Assembly (NCBI GenBank): GCA_030146875.1
Contig: JASLAX010000074.1
Location: 1-15,728, forward strand
Direction: 5' to 3'
Length of the DNA stretch: 15,728 nucleotides
From: Longimicrobiaceae bacterium
GTDB taxonomy: Bacteria; Gemmatimonadota; Gemmatimonadetes; Longimicrobiales; Longimicrobiaceae
The notes beneath the pieces are model-generated. The model was not told where the DNA came from and searched no databases. It worked only from the letters and a program-made list of their open reading frames with translations. How positions within the stretch are numbered: the stretch's first letter is position 1; each line of letters opens with the position of its first letter. Position numbers and translations under genes: made by a program. Shown here in pieces: positions 1 to 6,886 of this stretch.

Positions 1-1
1 C

Positions 2-742
2 CCGCCGGAGCGGCCGGCGGCGCCCTCCCGGAGCGGAGACGCGCGCCGGCTGGTGGTGGTGGACGCGGGGCACGGCGGGGTGGACCCCGGGGCGGGGGGG
101 CCGGGGGGGACGCGCGAGAAGGATGTGACGCTCGCCGTGGCGCGGCGGCTCGCGGCGCTCCTGCGCGAGGACCCCACCCTGGAGGTGCGGATGACGCGCG
201 ACCGCGACACGCTGATCGCGCTGCGCGACCGTACCCGCTTCGCCAACCTTTGGCGGGGCGGCGAGCGCCCGGCGCTCTTCATCTCCATCCATTGCAACGC
301 CAACCCCAGCCGCGCCGCCCGGGGCTACGAGACGTACTTCCTGTCCGAGGCCAAGACCGAGGACGCGCGCCGGGTGGCCGCGATGGAGAACGCCGCCCAG
401 CGCTACGAGGCCGAGGCCACGCGCATGAGCCCGCTGGACTTCATCTTCCACGACCTGCGCCAGAACACCTACCTGCGCGCCTCCAGCGACCTGGGCGAGA
501 CCATCCAGCGCCGCCTGGCGGGGGCCGCGCCGGGGCCCAGCCGCGGGGTGAAGCAGGCGGGCTTCTACGTGCTGAACGGCGCGTTCATGCCGGCGGTGCT
601 GGTGGAGATCGGCTTCATCACCAACGCGGCGGAGGAGCGCACGCTCGCCAGCGCCGAGACGCAGGACGCGATCGCCGAGCGGCTGGCGGACGCGGTTCGC
701 GAGCACTTCCGCCGCGGCGCATCCGCCTCGGCCGGCTCCTGA
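2..742 (+). CDS. N-acetylmuramoyl-L-alanine amidase, Amidase_3 type (5' end outside window)
   Basis: Zinc amidase that cuts the bond between MurNAc and the stem peptide of peptidoglycan, normally in the periplasm or cell wall. The frame is open to the left window edge, so the true start and any signal peptide lie upstream. The residues before the domain (RLVVVDAGHGG) match the first strand of the family. Counting from the GTG at 53, the visible ligands and catalytic residues are H7 (GHGG), E22 (after GGTR), H80 (SIHCNA) and E185 (VLVEIGFITN). All four conserved positions are present, so the enzyme should be active. Most of the catalytic domain is in view, with a short Ser/Ala-rich tail. pyrF follows after 78 bases. 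AmiC/CwlD-like is the likely grouping; cell-division role versus general wall turnover cannot be decided without the N-terminus. Confidence 0.93.
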   Translation, partial: PPERPAAPSRSGDARRLVVVDAGHGGVDPGAGGPGGTREKDVTLAVARRLAALLREDPTLEVRMTRDRDTLIALRDRTRFANLWRGGERPALFISIHCNANPSRAARGYETYFLSEAKTEDARRVAAMENAAQRYEAEATRMSPLDFIFHDLRQNTYLRASSDLGETIQRRLAGAAPGPSRGVKQAGFYVLNGAFMPAVLVEIGFITNAAEERTLASAETQDAIAERLADAVREHFRRGASASAGS

Positions 743-820
743 GGCGGACCCCCCGCCCCGGCGGCGGGTAGAGCAGAGGGGCGACTCGCGCCCCCTACGA
801 GACTTACGCGACCCGAGAGC

Positions 821-1543
821 ATGACCCACCGTCCCGTCCCCATCGTCGCCCTGGACGTCGCCGACGCCGCCGGCGCCTTCGCGCTGCTGGAGCGGCTGGG
901 GCCCCGCGCCGACTTCGTGAAGGTGGGGCTGCAGCTCTTCACGGCGGAGGGGCCGTCCGTGGTGCGCGCGTTGCGGGAGCGGGGCCGCCGCGTGTTCCTG
1001 GACCTGAAGCTCCACGACATCCCCAACACGGTGGCGCGCGCGGCGCAGTCGGCGGCGGCGCTGGGCGTGGACCTGCTGACCCTGCACGCCTCCGGCGGCC
1101 CGGCGATGATGCGGGCGGCGCGGGAGGCCGTCGGGTCCGCGGGGGGGCCGGGCCTGCTGGCGGTGACGGTGCTCACCTCGCTCTCCGGACCCGAGCTGGC
1201 GACCGCCTGGGGGCGCGGGCTGCTGACGACGGAGACGGAGGCCGAGCGCCTGGCCGCCCTGGCGGCGGAGGCGGGGATGGACGGCGTGGTGGCTTCCGTG
1301 CACGAGGTGCCGGGCATCCGCCGGCGCTGCGGCGGCGGGCTGCGGGTGCTGACGCCGGGCATCCGGCTTGCGGGCGACGCGCTGGGCGACCAGACGCGCG
1401 TGGCGACTCCGGCGCACGCGGCGCGCGCCGGGGTCGACTACCTGGTCCTGGGCCGGTCGGTCACCGCGGCGGCGGACCCGGCGCTGGCGCTGGGCCGGGT
1501 GCTGGCGGAGCTGGAAGACGCCACGGCCGAGGTGCTCCGATGA
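821..1543 (+). CDS. pyrF: Orotidine 5'-phosphate decarboxylase
   Basis: Cytoplasmic enzyme that decarboxylates OMP to UMP, the last step of de novo pyrimidine synthesis. The protein has 240 residues, normal for the bacterial short (type 1) form. D12 (ALDVAD) and K34 (FVKVG) fit the substrate-binding strands. The catalytic DLKLHDIPNT motif holds D61, K63 and D66. TPGIR (178-182) and GRSV (211-214) supply the phosphate-binding loops of the TIM barrel. The ATG at 821 begins just before the first strand and has only a weak purine stretch upstream. The stop overlaps the next start as ATGA at 1540-1543, so the downstream exported protein is translationally coupled, although no pyrimidine link is evident. 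No other pyr genes are nearby. Confidence 0.97.
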   Translation: MTHRPVPIVALDVADAAGAFALLERLGPRADFVKVGLQLFTAEGPSVVRALRERGRRVFLDLKLHDIPNTVARAAQSAAALGVDLLTLHASGGPAMMRAAREAVGSAGGPGLLAVTVLTSLSGPELATAWGRGLLTTETEAERLAALAAEAGMDGVVASVHEVPGIRRRCGGGLRVLTPGIRLAGDALGDQTRVATPAHAARAGVDYLVLGRSVTAAADPALALGRVLAELEDATAEVLR

Positions 1544-1980
1544 GGCGTCGGGCGCTCCTCCTGGCGCTCCTCCTGGCACTCGCCGTTCCGGCGGCGGCGG
1601 AGGCGCAGGCCACCGAGGCCCCGCTGGCGCCGTTCATCGCCCGGGTCGGCCGCCTGTGGGCCGAGGGAGACGCGGAGGCGCTGGTGGAGCTGGCCCCGGA
1701 CGGCGTGCGGCTGGTGCTGGACGTGGGCGAGGGAGCGGGGGAGGTGGACGGCCGCCACGCGGGCGCCGCGCTGCGGGTGCTGTTCTCGACCCGGCAGACG
1801 CTTGCGGTGCGGCCCACGCGGGTCACCATCGCCGGAGGCCAGCCGCTGAGCGGCTTCGGGGAGCTCTCCTGGGTGTCGCGGGGGCGCGGGGTGACGGACT
1901 CGCGCAACGCCACGGTCTACGTGGGCGCGGTGTGGGCGGACGGCGGCTGGCACGTGCGGGAGCTCCGCATCCTGCAATGA
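1540..1980 (+). CDS. Small exported protein, possibly NTF2/DUF4783-like
   Basis: A 146-residue protein not firmly recognised. It starts with three arginines followed by a Leu/Ala-rich hydrophobic segment (about residues 5-20) and an AEAQA stretch, a clear Sec signal peptide with cleavage near residue 22-24. The mature part (about 120 residues) has an N-terminal helix with LWAEGDAEALVEL and then alternating strands ending in YVGAVWADGGWHVRELRI. This pattern resembles NTF2-fold/DUF4783-type proteins, in which a helix plus 'GD...L' precedes a curved sheet. That assignment is inference from overall pattern. The start is set by the four-base overlap with pyrF, implying co-translation. It probably acts in the periplasm; no catalytic motif is visible. 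Confidence 0.8.
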   Translation: MRRRALLLALLLALAVPAAAEAQATEAPLAPFIARVGRLWAEGDAEALVELAPDGVRLVLDVGEGAGEVDGRHAGAALRVLFSTRQTLAVRPTRVTIAGGQPLSGFGELSWVSRGRGVTDSRNATVYVGAVWADGGWHVRELRILQ

Positions 1981-2025
1981 CCCGGCGTTCCGCGCACGCG
2001 TTTCCGTCCCCGCGGGGGCGGCGGC

Positions 2026-2056
2026 TTGACACCGGCCGCCGCCCCCGCGCACCTTT
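2026..2056 (+). promoter_or_regulatory. Candidate promoter for the MscS-type channel gene
   Basis: A perfect TTGACA (2026-2031) lies 80 bases before the channel start in the only non-coding gap of this stretch. The matching -10 is poor: the best candidate is the pyrimidine-rich ACCTTT at about 2051-2056, 19 bases away. The -35 identity is seen directly; promoter function is inference. Confidence 0.3.
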
Positions 2057-2110
2057 CGCCGGCATCCGCCCGCCGCCCCGCGGCGGGCGCGCGCGTCCCC
2101 GGGCCCCGCG

Positions 2111-3052
2111 ATGATCCAGGTAGACACGGTTTTCCGCGCCATCCCCCGGCGCCTGCAGCGCGAGTGGGGCGACCTCTTCGACTGGCCGGCGCTGGCCGCC
2201 ACGGGCGGGCGCCTGGTGGCCGCCCTGGTGGTGGGGTGGCTGGCCTTCTGGGCCCTGCGCGCGGTCCTGAGGCGCATCGAGCGCTCCGTCGCCCCGCCGG
2301 AGCACGGCACCATCTCGCTGCACGAGCAGCGGGTACGCACGCTCACGTCGCTGGTGCGCAGCGTGGGGATCGTGGTGATCCTGCTGATCGTCACCTTCAT
2401 GGTGCTGGGCGCGCTGGGGGTGGACCTGCGGCCCCTGCTGGCCGGCGCCGGCGTGATGGGGCTGGCGATCTCGTTCGGCGCGCAGTCGCTGGTGAAGGAC
2501 GTGATCAGCGGGCTCTTCATCCTCTTCGAGAACCAGTTCGGTGTGGGGGACGTGATCCGCATCGACACCGTCTCCGGGACGGTCGAGAGCATGACGCTGC
2601 GGGTGGTGTCGCTGCGGGACATCCACGGCACCCTGCACGTGATCCCCAACGGCGAGATCAAGCGGGTGAGCAACCTGACCCGCTCGTGGTCGCGCGCGGT
2701 GCTGGACGTGTCGGTGGCGTACGACGAGGACGTGGACGAGGTGATGCGGGTGATGCGCGAGGTGGGCGCCGACCTGCACGCCGACCCCGCCTGGGCGCCG
2801 CTCCTGATGGAGCTGCCGGAGGTGCCGGGAATCGAGCGCTTCGCCGAGTCGTCGGTGGACATCCGGATGATGGCCAAGACGATCCCCCTGAAGCAGTGGG
2901 ACGTCGCCCGCGAGCTGCGGCGCCGGCTGAAGCTGCGCTTCGACCGCGACGGGATCTCCATCCCCTTTCCGCACCGGAGGCTGGTGCTGACGGACGGGCA
3001 GCCGGCCCCGGCGGCGGCGGCGGCGCAGGCGACCGGAGACGCGCCGGCATGA
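2111..3052 (+). CDS. MscS-family small-conductance mechanosensitive channel
   Basis: Inner-membrane channel that opens under membrane tension to release solutes during hypo-osmotic shock. The 313-residue length is near that of E. coli MscS (286). Hydrophobic segments lie at about 32-50 and 85-103, followed by the pore-lining helix at about 107-137. That helix has the family's Gly/Ala periodicity (AGAGVMGLAISFGAQSL). Next come the NQFGVGDVI loop and the beta domain with the IPNGEI motif (178-183), followed by the alpha/beta cytoplasmic cage domain. The C-terminus is a short Ala/Pro-rich tail. The ATG at 2111 has no obvious Shine-Dalgarno site. A gap of 130 bases separates it from the upstream gene and 118 bases from cysS, so it is probably its own transcription unit. 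Confidence 0.95.
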   Translation: MIQVDTVFRAIPRRLQREWGDLFDWPALAATGGRLVAALVVGWLAFWALRAVLRRIERSVAPPEHGTISLHEQRVRTLTSLVRSVGIVVILLIVTFMVLGALGVDLRPLLAGAGVMGLAISFGAQSLVKDVISGLFILFENQFGVGDVIRIDTVSGTVESMTLRVVSLRDIHGTLHVIPNGEIKRVSNLTRSWSRAVLDVSVAYDEDVDEVMRVMREVGADLHADPAWAPLLMELPEVPGIERFAESSVDIRMMAKTIPLKQWDVARELRRRLKLRFDRDGISIPFPHRRLVLTDGQPAPAAAAAQATGDAPA

Positions 3053-3170
3053 GCGCCCCCACCGCCCCGCGCAGGCGATGTAGGACGGGCGGCCGCTGAG
3101 GCCGCGAGACACCGCGTCCACGGAGGCGCCACGGCGGCGCGTCCCCGTCCTCCTTCTCATCCAGGTCCCC

Positions 3171-4619
3171 ATGCCCCTGCGCTTCTACAACACGCTCACC
3201 CGCCGCGAGGAGGAGTTCGTCCCCCTCTCCCCCGACCGGGTGGGGATGTACTGCTGCGGCCCCACGGTCTACGCGGCGCCGCACATCGGCAACCTGCGCA
3301 CGTTCTTCCTGGCCGACGTGGTGCACCGCTACCTGGAGTGGCGGGGCTACGGCGTGCGGTTCGTGATGAACCTGACGGACGTGGACGACAAGACGATCCG
3401 CGGCGCGGTGCGCGACGGGGTGGCGCTGCGTGACTACGTGGAGCCGTTCGTCGACTCCCTCTTCCACTCGCTGGACCTGCTGGGGATCGAGCGGGCGGAC
3501 GCCTATCCGCGCGCGACGGAGTACGTGCCCCAGATGGTGGACATCATCCGCCGCCTGGAGGAGCGCGGCCTGGCGTACGAGGCGGACGGCTCGGTGTGGT
3601 ACGACATCTCCGAGTTCGACGGCTACGGGAAGCTCTCCAGGGTCGACCTGACCGCCGGCCGGCGCGGCGAGCGCGTGGCGAGCGACGAGTACGACAAGGA
3701 CGACGCGCGCGATTTCGTGCTGTGGAAGGGCGTGAAGCCCGAGGACGAGCAGGTGGGCGCGGTGTGGGACACGCCCTGGGGCCGCGGGCGCCCGGGGTGG
3801 CACATCGAGTGCTCGGCCATGAGCATGCAGGAGCTCGGGGAGACCTTCGACCTCCACCTGGGCGGGGTGGACCTGACCTTCCCGCACCACGAGGACGAGA
3901 TCGCGCAGTCGGAGGGCGCCACCGGCAAGCCCTTCGTGCGCTACTGGCTGCACGGGGAGTTCCTGCAGATCGACGGCGAGAAGATGGCCAAGTCGCTGGG
4001 GAACTTCTTCAACCTGCAGGAGCTGGTGGAGCAGGGGATCCGGCCGTCATCGGTCCGCTACCTGTTCCTGACGGCGCACTACCGCAGCAAGCTCAACTTC
4101 TCCGAGGAGGGGCTGGCCGCCGCGGCGGAGGGGGTGCGCCGCGTACGCGGCACGCGCGAGCGGGTGCGGACGCACCCGTCGACCCTGCACCCGGACCCGT
4201 CCGACGTGCCGTCGCTGCACCGCGCGGCCGAGGAGGCGCTGGCGGCGTTCGGGGCGGCGATGGACCAGGACCTGAACACGAGCGTGGCCATGGCGGCGCT
4301 GCACGCGCTGGTCTCCGCCGTCAACGTGCGGCTGGAGGCGCTGGGGACGGGGCCCATCACGGAGGCGGAGCGCGACGCGGCGCTGGACGCGCTGGAGCGC
4401 ATCGACCGCGTGTTCGGCTTCGTGCGCCTGGCGGACCGCGAGACGGAAGCCGCGGAGGGGGGGCTGTCGGCCTGGGTGGAGGAGCGGCTGGAGGCGCGGC
4501 AGGCCGCGCGGAAGGCGCGCGACTTCGCCGCGGCGGACGCGATCCGCGAGGAGCTGACCGCCCGCGGGGTGACCGTTGAGGACACGGCGCAGGGGACGCG
4601 CTGGACCGTCTCGGCTTGA
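3171..4619 (+). CDS. cysS: Cysteinyl-tRNA synthetase
   Basis: Class I aminoacyl-tRNA synthetase that charges tRNA-Cys in the cytoplasm. It has 482 residues, the usual length. The HIGH-type motif is HIGN (38-41) and the KMSKS motif is KMAKS (271-275). The zinc site that selects cysteine is intact: C29 (YCCGPTVY), C214 (HIECSAM), H239 and E243 (FPHHEDE). The C-terminal helical DALR/anticodon region (about 310-482) ends with the family pattern RKARDFAAADAIREEL...GVTVEDT. The ATG at 3171 directly precedes the typical MPLRFYNTLTR opening. The stop codon lies inside the -35 box of the following tRNA promoter, so transcription of the tRNAs starts at the very end of cysS. Confidence 0.98.
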   Translation: MPLRFYNTLTRREEEFVPLSPDRVGMYCCGPTVYAAPHIGNLRTFFLADVVHRYLEWRGYGVRFVMNLTDVDDKTIRGAVRDGVALRDYVEPFVDSLFHSLDLLGIERADAYPRATEYVPQMVDIIRRLEERGLAYEADGSVWYDISEFDGYGKLSRVDLTAGRRGERVASDEYDKDDARDFVLWKGVKPEDEQVGAVWDTPWGRGRPGWHIECSAMSMQELGETFDLHLGGVDLTFPHHEDEIAQSEGATGKPFVRYWLHGEFLQIDGEKMAKSLGNFFNLQELVEQGIRPSSVRYLFLTAHYRSKLNFSEEGLAAAAEGVRRVRGTRERVRTHPSTLHPDPSDVPSLHRAAEEALAAFGAAMDQDLNTSVAMAALHALVSAVNVRLEALGTGPITEAERDAALDALERIDRVFGFVRLADRETEAAEGGLSAWVEERLEARQAARKARDFAAADAIREELTARGVTVEDTAQGTRWTVSA

Positions 4620-4645
4620 CAGAAGCCGTTGCCGGGGGCTAAATT
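4616..4645 (+). promoter_or_regulatory. Near-consensus promoter of the tRNA-Thr/tRNA-Gly unit
   Basis: TTGACA (4616-4621) and TAAATT (4640-4645) are separated by 18 bases and placed 20 bases before the mature tRNA-Thr end. The -35 box includes the TGA stop of cysS. The position and quality suit a strong stable-RNA promoter. Confidence 0.75.
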
Positions 4646-4664
4646 CCGCCCCTTGTTGAGGTTC

Positions 4665-4737
4665 GCTGGCGTAGCTCAACTGGTAGAGCAGCCGATTTGT
4701 AATCGGCAGGTTGGGGGTTCAAGTCCCTTCGTCAGCT
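4665..4737 (+). tRNA. tRNA-Thr (anticodon TGT)
   Basis: A full cloverleaf can be folded by eye. The acceptor GCTGGCG (4665-4671) pairs with CGTCAGC (4730-4736), with one G-U. The D stem is GCTC/GAGC. The anticodon stem GCCGA/TCGGC encloses TTTGTAA with anticodon TGT at 4698-4700. The T arm is GGGGG/TTCAAGT/CCCTT with two G-U pairs. The discriminator is T4737 and no CCA is encoded. It reads ACA and, with wobble or modification, other threonine codons. It is first in a two-tRNA unit behind the 4616-4645 promoter. Confidence 0.96.
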
Positions 4738-4788
4738 TCGGCGCCGGGGCGGGCCGCAGGCCCCCCGCCGGGTGAAGGCCGCAGGAGC

Positions 4789-4861
4789 GCGGGAGTAGCT
4801 CAGTTGGTAGAGCATTAGCCTTCCAAGCTAAGGGTCGCGGGTTCGAGTCCCGTCTCCCGCT
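4789..4861 (+). tRNA. tRNA-Gly (anticodon TCC)
   Basis: Complete cloverleaf. The acceptor GCGGGAG (4789-4795) pairs perfectly with CTCCCGC (4854-4860). The D stem is GCTC/GAGC. The anticodon stem TTAGC/GCTAA surrounds CTTCCAA with TCC at 4822-4824. The T arm is GCGGG/TTCGAGT/CCCGT. The discriminator is T4861 and no CCA is encoded. It lies 51 bases after tRNA-Thr. The short GC-rich spacer can pair with itself and contains no promoter, so the two are probably processed from one transcript. Confidence 0.96.
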
Positions 4862-4879
4862 TCTGGTGGATGGTCCGAG

Positions 4880-4914
4880 GCCCCCGTCGCGCGTCAGGCG
4901 CGGCGGGGGCTTCG
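4880..4914 (+). terminator. Hairpin terminator after the tRNA unit
   Basis: Arms 4880-4892 and 4898-4910 form a 13-bp stem with one T-G pair and a five-base loop, followed by TTCGTGC rather than a plain T run. It sits 18 bases after tRNA-Gly. The same stem sequence and tail recur at 5937-5978. Confidence 0.65.
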
Positions 4915-4983
4915 TGCGTGCGGGCGGAACGGGGCTCGTTGCCGCGCGGAGAGGGATCGGGTCGCGGGGAGCGGAGGAAACCG

Positions 4984-5012
4984 TTGCGCGGTACCGGCCT
5001 CGCGTCTATCCT
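4984..5012 (+). promoter_or_regulatory. Candidate promoter for the Amidase_2 gene
   Basis: TTGCGC (4984-4989) and TATCCT (5007-5012) have a 17-base spacer and lie about 100 bases before the amidase start, just after the tRNA terminator. Both boxes deviate from consensus. The rest of the 248-base gap (4862-5109) shows only the terminator and no gene. Confidence 0.35.
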
Positions 5013-5109
5013 GACGGGTAATGCGCGCTCGACGGCGCGCATCCCACCGTTCCGCGGCGGACCGTCTCCGTCGTTCCCTCGTCTCCCCTCCGTGCTCCCG
5101 AGGACTCCC

Positions 5110-5919
5110 ATGCACTACTCCAAGATCCCCGCCTACGAGGCCGACTTCCGCTCCAAGGGGGTGGACAGCGACGGCAAGACGTTCAAGCTCACCCCGGGGT
5201 CCGTGCCCATCCCCGGCACGCAGCAGAAGCTGGACGTGGTGACCGCGAACCTGGTCAACGGCGACAAGAGCTTCTACTACGCCCAGGCGGTGGCCAAGAA
5301 GCGCATCGTGGTGCACTTCACCGCCGGGTACCTGAAGGGCGACATGGCGGCGCTCACCAAGAAGGACAACCACGTCTCCACGCCGTTCGTGGTGGCGCGC
5401 GACGGGACCATCTACCAGCTCTTCTCGTCCAAGTACTGGAGCTACCACCTGGGGAAGGGCGCCCAGGGCGGCAACACGGAGATGAGCAAGAGCTCGGTGG
5501 CGATCGAGCTGTCGAACGTGGCGTACCTGCGCGAGAAGGACGGCAACCTGGTGGACCCGTACGGCGGGCTGTACTGCACGCTCGCGGAGACCGAGGCCTA
5601 CACCACCCTGGCCACCCCGTACCGCGGCCACAAGCGCTTCGCCACCTTCACCGACGCGCAGTACGTCAGCCTGATCGACCTGCTGCGGTACCTGACGGCG
5701 ACGTACAACATCCCCGCGGCGTTCCTGCCCGAGAAGACGCGCTGCGACGTGTGCCCGGACGTGACCACGTTCAAGGGGATCACTACGCACGCGAACTACC
5801 AGCCCGAGTCGTACGGGAAGTGGGACATCGGCCCGGCGTTCGACTGGAACCGCGTGATGGGCGCCCTTGGGTCGGTGCCGGTGAGCGGGGTAGGCACTCC
5901 GGCGAACACGACGGGCTGA
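5110..5919 (+). CDS. N-acetylmuramoyl-L-alanine amidase, Amidase_2/PGRP-like
   Basis: A second, structurally unrelated MurNAc-L-Ala amidase of the T7-lysozyme/AmpD/PGRP fold. From the ATG at 5110 (GAGGA at 5100-5104, five-base spacing) it has 269 residues. KRIVVHFTAG holds zinc ligand H69. The PFVVARDGTIYQL strand pair follows, then WSYHLGKG, SVAIELSN and finally THANYQPESYGKWDIGPAFDW. In that last motif H227 is the likely second ligand and D239 stands where Cys or Asp completes the site. An in-frame ATG at 4870 would add 80 residues running from the tRNA flank; their composition looks non-coding, so the later start is preferred. No signal peptide is visible, so export is unexplained; phage-lysin-like, cytoplasmic recycling or contractile-system delivery are all open. 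Neighbours give no clear partner. Confidence 0.88.
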   Translation: MHYSKIPAYEADFRSKGVDSDGKTFKLTPGSVPIPGTQQKLDVVTANLVNGDKSFYYAQAVAKKRIVVHFTAGYLKGDMAALTKKDNHVSTPFVVARDGTIYQLFSSKYWSYHLGKGAQGGNTEMSKSSVAIELSNVAYLREKDGNLVDPYGGLYCTLAETEAYTTLATPYRGHKRFATFTDAQYVSLIDLLRYLTATYNIPAAFLPEKTRCDVCPDVTTFKGITTHANYQPESYGKWDIGPAFDWNRVMGALGSVPVSGVGTPANTTG

Positions 5920-5936
5920 GGCTCCCCAGGAGAGCC

Positions 5937-5972
5937 GAAGCCCCCGCCGCGCACTCGCGCGGCGGGGGCTTC
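5937..5972. terminator. Bidirectional hairpin terminator between convergent genes
   Basis: A perfect 16-bp stem (5937-5952 with 5957-5972) has a four-base loop. The stem begins GAAG and ends CTTC, so both strands carry a short pyrimidine end. It lies 17 bases after the amidase stop and 10 bases after the stop of the minus-strand gene, so it can serve both. Confidence 0.75.
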
Positions 5973-5982
5973 GTGCATCCGG

Positions 5983-6630
5983 CTAAGCGTGCGCTAACGT
6001 GCCGACGGCCGCCTCGCTGGCGCCGGGTCCATCCCCTCCCGGCTCGTCGTGGCCGCCGCCACCGCCGTCCTCGTCGTTGTCTTCCGTGCCCCAGTCCTCG
6101 GGGAGGAAGGCGGCGTCGAAGCGGTGGGCGAGGGAGGTCTCGCGCGCCTCGCCCTCCTGCGGCGTCCACGGCTCCAGCACCTCGGCCAGCGCCCGCGCCT
6201 CCGCACGGCCGTCCGCCTTCAGGGCGGCGCGCGCGGCGTGCAGCAGCTCGCCGGTGCGGAACGCGACGTTCGACAGCTCCTCCACGCGCGCGTCGTCGCC
6301 CATATCGCAGAGCTGCACGCCCAGGGCGAGGGCGCGCACCTCGTACTCCACCTGGGTGAGGATCCAGTCCCACCCGCGCGGGAACACCTCCTCCGTCCAG
6401 CCGTGCCCCTCCAGCAGCACGGGCGCGATATCGTCCCACAGCTCCGCGACCACCTCCAGCGCGGCGCGGCGCCGCGGATGGGCCTGGCTGTACAGCAGGA
6501 TGGCGCGGGCGGGGTTGTCCCGCCGGACCGCCTCCACGTGGCCCGCGGGCCGGACGAGCGTGGATCCCCGCTCCTTTGCGCGCCGATCGGCGGCGGAATC
6601 GTTGACATCTTCTGGATCGAACGGTAGCAT
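5983..6630 (-). CDS. Protein of unknown function with acidic glycine-rich tail
   Basis: Not recognised. The ATG at 6630 is preceded on its strand by GAGGA, giving 215 residues; upstream in-frame sequence does not look coding. The body (about 30-175) is predicted helical from its Leu/Ala spacing and has several tryptophans (W65, W78, W88, W90, W155, W180). The last 35 residues are rich in Gly, Asp and Glu and should be disordered. There is no signal peptide or membrane segment, so it is probably cytoplasmic. A helical bundle with a flexible acidic tail could be a binding or scaffold protein, but this is speculation. It is convergent with the amidase gene and shares its terminator; its upstream region contains two hairpins. 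Confidence 0.72.
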   Translation of the reverse strand: MLPFDPEDVNDSAADRRAKERGSTLVRPAGHVEAVRRDNPARAILLYSQAHPRRRAALEVVAELWDDIAPVLLEGHGWTEEVFPRGWDWILTQVEYEVRALALGVQLCDMGDDARVEELSNVAFRTGELLHAARAALKADGRAEARALAEVLEPWTPQEGEARETSLAHRFDAAFLPEDWGTEDNDEDGGGGGHDEPGGDGPGASEAAVGTLAHA

Positions 6631-6651
6631 GGTTCCTCGAAGGTGAATGTC

Positions 6652-6668
6652 CCCGGGCTCGTCCCGGG
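6652..6668. repeat. Short inverted repeat in the leader of the 5983-6630 gene
   Basis: CCCGGG at 6652-6657 and again at 6663-6668 can pair around a five-base loop. It lies 22 bases upstream of the minus-strand start codon, beside the larger 6675-6717 hairpin. It may be a leader structure; no function is shown. Confidence 0.4.
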
Positions 6669-6674
6669 TGCCAA

Positions 6675-6727
6675 CCCCCCGTCGCGCAACGCTTTCCACG
6701 GCAGGCGCGGCGGGGGGACTTTCGTGC
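6675..6727. other. Third copy of the GC hairpin with TTTCGTGCG tail
   Basis: Arms 6675-6687 and 6705-6717 pair over 13 bp (one G-T) with a 17-base loop, and ACTTTCGTGCG follows on the + strand. Stem and tail resemble the terminators at 4880 and 5937. Here, however, no + strand gene ends nearby: the flanking genes diverge. It could be a leftover terminator or a leader hairpin of the minus-strand gene. Confidence 0.55.
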
Positions 6728-6808
6728 GTTCGACCGGATGGAGGGGCGCGGGCGCGTGCGAGGCTGCATTGGTGGAGGCGGTTTTCCACGCCCCGAACGA
6801 AAAACGGT

Positions 6809-6830
6809 GCTATAGCGAGCGGTATAGAAT
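6809..6830. promoter_or_regulatory. AT-rich divergent promoter region with repeated TATAG
   Basis: The 256-base gap between the divergent genes at 6630 and 6887 has an AT-rich island holding the palindrome GCTATAGC (6809-6816) and then GGTATAGAATAG (6821-6832), with TATAG repeated 12 bases apart. TATAGA (6823-6828) or TAGAAT could be the -10 of the small peptide gene. No good -35 is visible on either strand, so activator or alternative sigma control is possible. Confidence 0.4.
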
Positions 6831-6886
6831 AGATTCCGGGGGTGAAGGTCTCTCGGATCGAAAGACGCTCACCCCCGGAGGAGTTC

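Noticed and set aside
778..794. Small GGGGCG/CGCCCC hairpin between the first amidase and pyrF
   Set aside because: Only six pairs and no T run, close to the pyrF start; such structures are expected by chance at this GC content.
3049..3099. Sixteen-codon frame overlapping the MscS stop as ATGA (MSAPTAPRRRCRTGGR)
   Set aside because: No ribosome site of its own, no recognisable pattern, and high-GC sequence produces such short frames by chance.
1438..3172. Long minus-strand open frames opposite pyrF, the exported protein and the MscS gene
   Set aside because: They are antisense to genes with intact family motifs and have Arg/Pro/Ser-rich translations typical of high-GC shadow frames.
4789..4861. 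tRNA-Gly 3' end as an attachment site for an integrated element
   Set aside because: I found no second copy of the tRNA 3' end before tuf and no integrase, so there is no positive evidence for site-specific integration.
4870..5109. N-terminal extension of the Amidase_2 protein from the ATG at 4870
   Set aside because: It would run through the tRNA terminator hairpin and a promoter candidate, and its translation is Arg/Pro/Gly-rich without a domain. The ATG at 5110 has a good ribosome site.
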